A model generated the notes under the pieces. It was not told the origin of the DNA. It saw nothing but the letters and a program-made list of their open reading frames with translations, and made no database searches. From Oryzias latipes (Eukaryota; Chordata; Actinopteri; Beloniformes; Adrianichthyidae): a stretch of 64,000 nt of DNA. A program made the position numbers and the translations under genes. Location of the stretch: positions 16,013,582 through 16,077,581 of the forward strand of contig NC_019864.2 in assembly GCF_002234675.1 (NCBI RefSeq), given 5' to 3'. Within the stretch, counting starts at the first letter, position 1; every line of letters begins with the position of its first letter. Positions 54,444 to 64,000 of the stretch are shown one piece after another.

Positions 54444-54599
54444 GGTTACGTTTACCGTAATAACCGTAGACGTCTTACGTGACGAATTCGCCGTTTTCTT
54501 TGAATGTTGGCCCTAAAAAAACTTCAGTTTTTATTTTACGTTGTACATTACGGTAAAATACTAATGCACACGGTTGCCCCCTGGCGGTCGACTTTAGTA

Positions 54600-54665
54600 C
54601 ATAGACTTATAAAAATGGGCTGAGCGTGATCAAAGGTAGTGGATTGGTCTCAGTGCAGAGAGCAG
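54600..54665 (+). promoter_or_regulatory. cracr2b: Probable cracr2b promoter end and non-coding first exon
   Basis: A donor (GCAG|GTGAGT) at 54666 ends a short block preceded by ATTGG, an inverted CCAAT box, at about 54644. The coding exon begins with an acceptor at 56108, so a 5' non-coding exon is needed and this is the best candidate. The left limit is a guess. A TTACGTGACG (CRE-like) string lies further upstream near 54475. Confidence 0.4.
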
Positions 54666-56107
54666 GTGAGTTGTTAAAACTCTCTTAACTTCACTCACAT
54701 GACTAATGTAAACTTACGGCGTGTTTTTGGCATTGGTTGTCTTCAGGACCTTTTAGTTATGGCGCATAACGGCATTTACATGCCAAGGGGGCTGTATTTC
54801 TTTAACAACCGCTGCAAAAAGCTGAGTTAAGTTTATCTTCTTCAAATTAAAAAGTTGCTTCATAATTTAGAAGTTTCTAGATTTCATCAGAGGGCAGTCT
54901 TCAGAGTAAAACTTGTTAGAAACAGAACTGCAACCCTTAAAATAATCTCAAGTTTTAGATAAACATGGTTTTTCTGGGGTCAAAGTGTGTTTTCCCACCA
55001 TATGCTTTGGATAACAACACTAATCATTCAGTAAAAGTTGACCCTGCAAAGTTTTTTTTAAAGTTTTTCTACATTACATATTCTGTCACATTGACTTTAT
55101 TTATATATATCAGATTTTTAAAAATGTTTTAAAAATAATTCAACCTTTGCTGTGGCTGCTGCAGTTATCCGAAGAAGGGAATCTTTACCACACATAGTTT
55201 ACATAATTTGTTTTAAGCTACTTACTTTAGATGTTGTGTGTGTTTACTTGTTCCTTCTTTTTAAATAATAGATTTGGCCTAAGAGGGATTTTAAATTGAC
55301 AATACTTTTCCAGGATAAGAACATGCATATAATTATTTTTATATGTCAATTTGAGTTGATTAATTCATTTTTTTGAACAAATTGAACTTGTAATTAATAT
55401 AATTGTGTCTTAGGGTTCAGTGCTTATGCCATAAATCTTTTTTTTTTGTGTAATTGTTCTTGGAAATGCTGAGGGATGTTTTTCTCCTGGTATTTAAGAA
55501 TAAATTTGTTTGCAAATGTGGCTGCTCTGACAATGCAAACAACTGCCAAAGATTCATTTGCATTAACCTATTCTACCCTTCAAGAGCACACGCTTTTTCT
55601 CATATGACACCATCCGGTTTTTTACCCTGTGCACATCCTGTTTCGATCCCATTGTTGGGAATCCCAGATCTTAACAGACAGGGTGCCCATCGGGCCAGCA
55701 GGTGTGTGTGTGTGTAGAGCTATGTTTCTTTTTAATTTTTAAGTTTTTGTTTCTATTTGCAATGTAAATTTGAACCAAACTTTCCCTGTAATGTGTGTAA
55801 TGTGGCCTCCTTAAAACACTGATAAAATGCAGTGATGACAGTGGATTACAGCAGCTGTAGATGTCACATTGTTTATCTTGCTGTTCACCTTATGTTTGAC
55901 AAGGGAGTAGGCCTACTGCAGGTTTCTCACAAGTGAGTGCAACTTTTTTATAAGAGCTGACCCAATTTGTCATTATATAAACTGCTCTTAGCCTTAAGAA
56001 AACATATTTTGAACGTCTTTTTCTTGGCAGCAGATGCCAAACCAGTAGGTTCCCATGTGTGTATAGTTGGGGATCTAATGATGAAATCTTTTTGTTTCCA
56101 TTAACAG
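54666..56107. other. cracr2b 5' intron
   Basis: AT-rich intron of 1.4 kb with a short (TG)n run near 55702-55715. No exon or transposon was recognised. Confidence 0.4.
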
Positions 56108-56130
56108 CTTTTACGTGCATCCCTGCAGAA

Positions 56131-59100
56131 ATGTCGAAATGGTCTAATGAATTGCTGGTGGGTCAAGGCAGTGGTGAGGCTATTCCCGTAAGCGCCAGAC
56201 TGCGGAGCCTGCCAGCTGGGAGCCCGAGGTTGCGCCGGGGGCACAGTGTGCAGGTTTTAACCCACACACGGAGGGAAATGCCGTTATATCTGCAAGCAGA
56301 AACCATGGACAAGGCCAAAGAACTGTTTATTCTGTGTGACAAAGAGGGCAAAGGGTTCATCACAAAACGGGACATGCAGGTACTCTATGAAGAAGGTGGA
56401 AAAGCAACATTTACGAGGGTTTTAGGACTAAATCCTGTTTGTTTTTGTTTTTCTGGTAAGCGGCTCAAAGAAGAGTTGCAGCTTCCCCCAGAACAACTTG
56501 AAATGGTGTTTGAAAGTCTGGACCAAGAGAGAAATGGATTCCTTACTGTTGCTGAGTTTAAAACAGGGCTGGGTGAGGGTTTTTAGACCATCAGACAAAA
56601 CTCCAATTCATAAAAAAGAACATTTCTTTAATTCTACAGTTTCTCTGGCTGTGGTGCAGGTGAGCTGATAAGGCAGGGCAACACAACTGACCTGAGTCCA
56701 GATGGAGCAGAGGAGGATGGAGACAAAGAAGACTGGTCCCAGGATCCATCTGCAGTCTCATTTATCAACATACTAACGGAGCTAGGAGCTGAAAAGATTT
56801 TCACAGAGTACGATCTCAGCTTGTTGCTGCTGTTAAGTTTCATTAATGCTTAAACATTTTTTAGTATCTCCCTTTTCTGGTTTATATAAACATTTTTTCC
56901 AATTAATTGTTAATTGTCCCAATGGTTAAGACGAAATTTGTACTTTTCTTATTCTATTTATTCTATTATTTATTATTCTATTTTGTTTTATTTTGTAGTT
57001 TTTTACTCTTTAAAGCATGATACTATAAGAGCAAAAATACATGATTTAATTTACAGGGTATTTTTTATTTATCAAATTCTGAGGCTGATGAAAGGTTGAT
57101 GAAAAGATTTTATATGGCTACATTTCTGCACCCCCTGGTAAATTCTAACTAAATAATATCGTCAAAGTAAAATAGAACGCTAAATGTCAGGGATATACTG
57201 TAAATGTTTTACACAAGGTTAATACTCTGACTTTTCCAATAAGGTTTTCTGATCATTTTTAACACCAAATCTATACGAGTATTTGACACCCTTCACCACA
57301 GTCCAGTGAAAGTCCAACTCTTCTCTTTTGAGTGTAGACAGAGGTACTCTGCAAAAGAGGGAGCCCAAAAAAAGGAAAAATAACTCTAATCTTAAGAAGA
57401 AAATCACTGGAAAGTAGTAAGGTCCATGCAGCAAGTCATTTTTACTTAACAAGATATCTAGAGACAAATTCCACAGACGCATTCAAAAGAGAAAAGACCG
57501 AGTCAAAAAGCTAAGTTTTAGATATTATTACTTCAAATTTAATGTTTTACAGCCCAATAGTAAGTATTTTTTGCTAGTTCTTTGCAAATGGTTTGTATTT
57601 TTAGAATTCTATAAACCTAATTGTAGTTCATTATAATTAAAAACTAGTCTAATAAATTGGAATTATTATTTTTGAACAAAATGAGAATACAATCTTAATA
57701 AAGTTGACCCATTCTAATGAATCCTCATAAAATCAAAAACCAGCTCAAGTTTTTAGAACATAAATGTACATTTTTGCTACCAAAATAACGGCAACGACAA
57801 TGGCACATCTTTATAATTGAACCAAAAATCACAGTGCAGTTTGAGGGTTTTTGATTTTTTTTTAATCAAGCTTTTTTTTTACTGTCCAGAGCTAAATGAT
57901 TCTGACTCATTCGAATAATTTTCATATTTCTAGATCCCAGTTCTTAATAAGACAAAAAAAATCTCCATTGTGCTGAATTTAAGAAATCCTTTTTTGTTAG
58001 TTTTTTAATAATATTTTAATTTGTTGTGTTTAAGGTATATACTTTCCTTTGTTGAGGATTCTTTTATAGAATAATTCTTGTGTTGTGTGTCAGTCAGCAG
58101 GAGCTCCGCTTGCTGTGGTGTGAGCTCCAGAGGGAAAGACCGGAGCTGCTGAGCACCCTGGAGAGCATCCTGGTCCACACAGTGTCCCAGCTGCAGGACG
58201 CCATTAAAGAACGAGACGGTCTGGAACAAGCTCTGTGCAGGTCACTGATGCACTTTGGGAACCCCTCTGTCTGAATCAAATGCTTTGATCAAGCTTCCAA
58301 GTTTGTTTTTATTTGATGTGTTTAGAAGGGAGAGTGAGCATGATCAGATGGTTCGGTCCATATATGAAGAAATGGAAAATCAAATCAAAGAGGAGAGGGA
58401 GAGATGGCTGACAGAGGTATGGGTGATTTGGTTAGGTTTTTTTTTAAAGGTGGAATCTTAGTGGCACTTTATTTTGGTTTAACAGTTTTTCATTTTCTTT
58501 TGAACTTAAGGAAAGTATTAAAGAGAAGCAGAGGAATCAACAACTTCAAGAGGAGCTGAAGACGCGGGAGCAGGAGGTGGAAAGTACGCTGAGCAAACAG
58601 AAGGAGGTGAGTCAAAACCGGACAGAAGTCATTTCTTACAAAACGACAAATGTTAACAGGGCCGATCCTTGCCTGCAGCTCGAGACCAGAATTCGACATC
58701 TAAGCCGCGAGCAAGCTAACATCAAGGAGCAAAACCAGCAGCTGCGCAGCCTCAATATCCAGCTGCATGAGCAGATGGAGAGCAGCAAGGAGCAGCTGCA
58801 GGCCGCCATGAATCAGCTTAGCGTGCTGCAGGCCAGCGCCGCCCAGGAAGACGTGCACAAACAGAGGTGAGCAGACTGCGCCATAGAAAAAAGTAACTGT
58901 ATGCTACAAGATGTCTTGAATCATACCTTTCTGGGAAACAATGGAAAAAGTTCCAACGTTTTTTTTTTAAAACTTATTTTGGTTTGAAATGGTTTATTTC
59001 AAGCAATCAAAGCAAGAATAATGCACAAAACAACACAATCAGCAGTTATACATTTATACAAAGAAGTATCAAACTTAGGATAATTAGACATTAAAGTAAC

Positions 59101-60511
59101 GATTGCTTGAGAAGGAGTGAAAGGAAGCAAAATGATATAATCCCACCCCTGTTCTGCTGTACCATTTTCATTGATCATTTATCATTATCCGGTCCATAAC
59201 TTTTATCAGATAAAATTAACAATCCTTAAGTATCAATAAATCACTTGACAAACACGAATTACTGAACTATTATGTAAAAATACACATAACTCTATTTTAG
59301 AAATCAACTTAACACATGCAGATCAATTGTCTAAAATAGGTGCAGATTATTTTCACTAGAAAAATCCTTACTTTGATTAAAAATGACACTACATCAGAAA
59401 AAATAGACATAACACGGTTTCAGAAATCTTAATTGCAGATCATGAATAAAAAATGTGCAGTTTTTTTTAGAACAATCATGAATTGAAGGAGACATAACAC
59501 TATTTCCGAAATCATCATAGCACATGCTCTTCTATTTACTTACTTTACAGTATTTAGGTTGTATTATTTTCTGAGACATTTAAAAACCATGGAAATACCT
59601 AACAGGCCCTTTAGAAATAAGTCTAACATTTTTACTCCATTGGCAGATGGCAGATTGGCATTGGCAATCTGCCAATGGATTAAGAAAATTCCTCTTACCA
59701 AGAATTCTTATTTTAAGAAAAAAGTTCTCGACCAAGACATTTTTTTCTGAAACTAAGATGATTTTTCTATTGAAAAGAAAAGCTCTTTTTACTTTCTCAA
59801 GGTTCCATTTTTGCTGTGCACTGATAGTAACACAGTAAAGGTGACAGTAAAAATACCTAAACAGTTTGATCTAAATTAGATTGTACTGGTTTTTGCATTT
59901 TAAAACTGGAGCAGTTCACAACATTTTTGTGTTGTTGTTTTTTTTTTTAACCATAGAAATGTCATAAAGGTGTCGAGCAACATGAAGAAAGAGAAGGATA
60001 GTCTCCTGAAGCAACTTGAGATTTTGAGGTATGCAGCACTCTAATTTTGATCATTTTGTTTTAAAAAGTCTTATTTAATGTTAACACAAATTAGTTAAAA
60101 ACAGTTTATATGATGTAATTTGATTTGAAAAATCCCTAACGGGCTTTATAACCAAAATTCAACCTTTACTTAATGATGATAATTGAAAGTGAAGCTGTAA
60201 TTTCTTTAAATTGTGGAAAAACGTATTTTCTTTGACTTTTCTAAAATATAATGTCTTTGTTTTGAGATTTGTCTGCCGCTGAGTCATCTTATTTCTGCAT
60301 AGATCCAAACAAAGAATAGTTTTGCCTCTAACTAAATTTCACTTCTTGCTTTAGGGATATGAACAGAAAGCTAAGAGATGAAAAAGATGCTCAACAACAA
60401 CCCCAGAGGAGGGTCGGTCACAGACACTCTACCCTTCCTTTTTCGCCTTATACTTGCTACCACAGTGACAACTTCTCTTCCCCTCGGTCACAGTACATCT
60501 ATCCGCCCTAG
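56131..60511 (+). CDS. cracr2b: CRAC channel regulator 2B (EF-hand calcium-binding 4A), complete (419 aa)
   Basis: CRACR2 proteins are cytosolic calcium sensors that bind Orai1 and STIM1 and stabilise store-operated calcium entry. Nine coding exons: 56131-56379, 56461-56572, 56660-56807, 58094-58240, 58326-58416, 58511-58606, 58679-58866, 59957-60028 and 60355-60511; 1260 nt, phases consistent. Two EF-hands span about residues 57-120: loop 1 is 70-81 ([12 protein letters not shown]), degraded at positions 5 and 12, and loop 2 is 104-115 ([12 protein letters not shown]), with acidic or Asn ligands at 1, 3, 5 and 12. Residues about 170-375 are mostly coiled coil, with [18 protein letters not shown] and RRESEH as in human CRACR2B. 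The C-terminal tail is basic and Ser/Tyr-rich. It is short like human CRACR2B (about 400 aa) and lacks the C-terminal Rab-like GTPase domain of long CRACR2A. The first intron (81 nt) is in frame and open. Confidence 0.94.
56808..58093. other. cracr2b intron 3
   Basis: AT-rich intron of 1.3 kb. Chance frames only; no repeat with defined ends was seen. Confidence 0.45.
58867..59956. other. cracr2b intron 7, with degenerate internal repeats
   Basis: Blocks beginning CATAAC with (T/C)AGAAATC or CGAAATC recur at about 59286, 59408 and 59494 with unequal spacing, suggesting an old degraded tandem array. The inverted repeat at 59637-59678 also lies here. Confidence 0.4.
59637..59678. repeat. Inverted repeat with alternative stems
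   Basis: CCATTGGCAGAT at 59637-59648 is matched in inverse by ATCTGCCAATGG at 59667-59678. The inner GCAGATTG and CAATCTGC can pair as well, so a longer or alternative hairpin is possible. Confidence 0.8.
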
Positions 60512-60960
60512 GCTACGTCACATAAAAGTCTGATGGGGGTTATTAATATTTAAACCTGCATTCCTATGTAGTTGTTTCAGTGATTGTGGTCAGTGAGGCG
60601 AGCGATTGTGCTGAATTGTCATTTACTGTTACCTTCAGAACACAGCTGGTTAATGTTTGTCTTGTTTTTCCACAAATAACTGCTGGTTCAGCATAATTTG
60701 TTTAGTAGGCTCTTATAAGCTGGATCCACTTTCAAGAAAGAAAAAGTCTAATTTCTACTTTTTGTTGAGAAAATGTGACAAACATGCAACTTTCAGCCAG
60801 GAAAAAACTGTTTACTATATAGAAGCTACCTGTTTGTTGTATTTTTTTAAATATAATTTATAAATAAATTATTGTGTTGTTGAAAAGTGACTGTAAAAAA
60901 AATCAGTGTTATGTTAAAATACTTTGAAACAGAATAAATGTCATCTTTAAACTACTTCCT
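60512..60960 (+). other. cracr2b: cracr2b 3' UTR
   Basis: Follows the TAG at 60509-60511. AATAAA signals at 60863-60868 and 60933-60938 are the likely polyadenylation signals, giving a 3' UTR of about 0.4 kb. Confidence 0.55.
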
Positions 60961-62902
60961 CGCATCAAACTAAGACTTTCTGTGTGAAACTCTTTACTTC
61001 AAAAACACCTTTTTGAAGGCTATTCTTTCAAATTGCACCACACTTGAGGCTCACTTCCAACTCAACTAACGTCTAAACACTTTTTTTCCCCACAAAAATA
61101 CTTTTAGACTCCAGTTTTTGCAAAGGCCTTGCAGAAAAAAGGGTCAGTCATATGGAAATACCTACTGCAAGACAGGCCAGTGAAAAGGTTTGTTTAAAAA
61201 CTACATCCAGTTGCGTTTTCTTTATGAAGCAATACCTGGTAAATGTGATAAAGGAGATCCTTTTTTTAGGGAAACTTTGAAGAAAAATTGAGTGCCTTTA
61301 TGATTCTTATTAGATTTTTAAAAATGAATAGTAGCTTTGAGAAAGTTTCTGGCGTAATCGGTTGGCGGCTGTTGTCAAGTCCACCCAGGGATGAATGCTT
61401 TTCTGCTTTAAGCTGATTTATTGTGGAAAAAGAGATGGAAAATGAAAGTGAAGGAAGAGGCAGACATGCAGCTTACATTCATTGGTCATACTATGCTAGC
61501 TTGCACAAAAAGAGAGGAAGAGATAGCAACTAGAAAATAGGTAAGCGGTTGATTGATAAATCAGTTGGCAAGAAGCAATCAGGAATGACAAAAAACTTTA
61601 AAATGTTATGTAAAATAAAAAAACAATACAAAAACTCACATCTTTAATACAAACTATCAAACTCTGTGGGTGAATTTCTTATATTTTCTAATTTTGGCTC
61701 CTTTTTTGTTTGTTTGGGTTCATATTTCACAGTTAAGCTGCTTAAAAAATGTATGTGTACACGATCCAAGCAATGTTTAAAGTCTGCATGTTTTCACTCA
61801 AATATTAGCTACTAAGCAAAAAATTTGTATTTTTTTACTGTGTAATGTGTGTACATTTCGGTATATTAAGTTTGAGTATTATACCGTTTGAATATTTAAA
61901 ACTTTATTTGTGTGTTTACAGTAACAAAACCATTATAAAGAAAATCCCATATATATGGACAGAAGTCAATTTTACTTTTTTTATCTGACAGGTTTTCCCC
62001 TTAAAATGATCCAAGCAGTTCTGTTCTACCTTGTGTGCTCCAGATTTTTTTTCTACATCAGATATTGATTCCCTTACTGCAATTGTTGCAAGAATTGAGC
62101 AGAATGAAGTACAAGGTGCACCAAGATGATAACATTACATAATCGAATGAGGAGGCAGGGTTGTTTCAAATAAAAAAAAAACAGCCAACAGGCAACCTTG
62201 TTATCATGTCAGGTGACACCGCAAAGGCTTCTAAAAGGAGACAGAAAGCATTTCATTAGGTTTTTTTTAATGAAAAAGGTGTAAAATAGTGATTCACTTG
62301 AATGAGACAAGAACCTCAAAGAACAACAGCTAAATAAGCTCAAAGTGCTCACTCTTTATTTCCTTCCTGGATAAAATATGCCACGCCTGTTTTCAGAAGC
62401 AACTTATACCGGAAATAAACTTTTCTATGCATTGAATTTAAGTTGCACTTGTTTAAATACTCCTAACCGACACCTAAATTTACACGGCCGTGGACTACTC
62501 ATTGTTTTATGAGTAATTTTAAGCCATTTTTAGGCTTTAAAAATGCCTTAAAGGGGACCTTAAAATACCATCTAAACCAGTGGCATGAAGCCATGAAAAG
62601 CCGTTCTATGCAACATACAAGGTTCATTTGACCAAGACTAAATCCATCTTACAAAACTATGCTCCATTTTGATAATTTCCTGCTTAAAGTAGAAGGTAAA
62701 CAACATTTCTGGCAATTTGCATTATGCCCTTTGCTGGTGGTTTAAGACTTTACTGGTTTATTAATAAATGTACTTAAATCACTCTCTTCTGCAAAAACGG
62801 ACAGACAGAAACCATGTCGTGTTATTTTAGGTATAGATTTCCAGATGAAGACTTTAACCGTGAACTCTGTCAAATTGACACTGCAGCTCTGGGACACAGC
62901 AG
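60961..62902. other. Intergenic region, nothing recognised
   Basis: AT-rich sequence with A/T runs. No exon, RNA gene, tandem array or transposon end could be supported. Confidence 0.45.
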
Positions 62903-63770
62903 GGCAATTCAATTTAATTCAATTCAATTCAATAATACATATAACGCCCAAATTCACAACAACAGTCGTCTCAGTGGGCTTCATACCGGTAATTGTAAGG
63001 TAAACATACAATCAAAAAGGATCATAAATGCATAGAGTTCAATAGGATAATACTAAACTTTAACTATAAAGACTAAACTAAACTGGTCTCCCTGCCCTTA
63101 GACCCCCTTCGTGGTAAGGAAAATCTCCTGAAGAAAACGGATTCTGGAAAAAACAAAGAAACCTCAGGTGTGTCCACATGGAGGAGGGATCCTACCTCAG
63201 GACGGACAGGCGATGTACCAGAACTCATAAAGAATTAACTTATCTAACTTTACAACTACATATTTATAGTCCAGCAAATTAACAAGAATAGAGGAGAGTA
63301 GAAGTAGATGAGAAAAGAGGAAAGAACCCCAGTGCACCACAGTTTCACCAGCTTCAAACCTCTAGCAGCCTACTAACAACTTTATTTTATTGTTAATTTA
63401 ATTTGAACAAATTAACAGTAAGGAAAATATTCTCTGAAGACTAGCTAGTCTGCCAATAAGCCTCTCCAAAGAGGAATGTTTTCAGTCTAACTTTGAATGT
63501 GGAAACTGTGTCTGCCTCTCTAACACAAGCTGGGAGCTTATTCCATAAAACAGGGGCTTGATAACTAATGGCTCTACTTCCAACTGTGCTTTTACTAATT
63601 CTAGGAACCACAAGCAGTCCTGCATTTTGCAAACCAAGTGTTCTGTTTGGGTGGTAAGGCACTATAAGGTCTTTAATACAGGATGGGGTCATCCCATGTA
63701 AGAAGGCAGAAAAGGTCAGAAATGTTGCAGAAACCTTCATCAAACTTTGTTTTTTACCAAATAAACTAAC
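62903..63770 (-). mobile_element. LINE 3' end: reverse-transcriptase C-terminal remnant, 3' UTR and terminal (GAATT)n
   Basis: On the minus strand a frame at 63441-63743 ends with a stretch typical of fish non-LTR element C termini (APVLWNKLPACVREADTVST, then FKVRLKTFLF). About 0.5 kb of untranslated sequence follows, with blocks seen in many fish copies of such elements (CACAACAACAGTCGTCTCAG, AAGAAACCTCAGG on the plus strand). It ends in a (GAATT)n microsatellite at 62905-62935. This order of coding end, 3' UTR and short tandem tail fits an L2- or RTE-like family, but the exact clade is not resolved. The copy is 5'-truncated and defective. Confidence 0.7.
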
Positions 63771-64000
63771 GTGCTGTTTTCTAAAAGCATACTTTTTGCT
63801 CCAATAATTCTTTAAGCAAGTATTGAACCATCACTGAGCAGTTTTACAGAAAAACTGACATCATCCTTGCTGTGTATGACATAACTGACTCCCTCTCCTT
63901 CACTGCACTGAGAGGATGGATGGACTCTGTAAAGGTGAGCTGGTGGAGGTTTTCTAAATGACTAAATGGAAAAACATGCAAAATACTAGTTTGAATTTAA
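63771..64000. other. Right edge, nothing recognised
   Basis: Short unassigned sequence up to the end of the window. A fragment near 63895-63940 resembles a coding string only by chance length. Confidence 0.3.

Overview
This is vertebrate nuclear DNA, almost certainly from a teleost fish. It holds multi-exon genes with GT-AG introns, proteins with clear human counterparts, an AT-rich background and several fish-type transposon families. A medaka-like (Oryzias) genome is my guess; the sequence does not prove it. No bacterial, viral or organellar genes were seen. The exon models were built by hand from splice sites and reading phase and not confirmed with transcripts, but for all five complete genes the summed exons give an open frame that is an exact multiple of three.

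Layout: (1) 1-21160, minus strand: 5' two-fifths or so of eps8l2 (start codon, PTB domain and linker); its SH3 and C-terminal domains lie beyond the left edge. Its large intron at 6673-15688 contains a triple-nested transposon composite with a very GC-rich, G-run-rich 2.3 kb retroposed unit. (2) 22401-24842, minus: tmem80, complete. (3) 28888-47262, plus: myrf, complete in 26 coding exons (990 aa), head-to-head with tmem80. (4) 49324-51370, plus: tmem258, complete (79 aa). (5) 52426-53571, minus: tmem138, complete (162 aa), tail-to-tail with tmem258. (6) 56131-60511, plus: cracr2b (efcab4a), complete (419 aa), head-to-head with tmem138. (7) 62903-63770: a degraded LINE 3' end in minus orientation. 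The rest is intronic or intergenic with DNA-transposon remnants, short inverted repeats and microsatellites.

The genes are not a pathway. eps8l2 acts in actin remodelling, tmem80 and tmem138 belong to families of the ciliary transition zone, myrf is a self-cleaving membrane-bound transcription factor, tmem258 is an oligosaccharyltransferase subunit and cracr2b is a regulator of store-operated calcium entry. The order mixes genes that in human lie at 11p15.5 (EPS8L2, TMEM80, CRACR2B) and 11q12 (MYRF, TMEM258, TMEM138). Both transition-zone genes have a near-consensus RFX X-box nearby. The most unusual DNA is the nested composite at 9629-13873 and its ORF-less GC-rich retroposon. I found no convincing wholly new gene system; the strongest leads are that retroposon family, the X-boxes, an in-frame retainable intron in cracr2b, an overlapping uORF at myrf and a short cysteine-rich secreted-type ORF between tmem138 and cracr2b.
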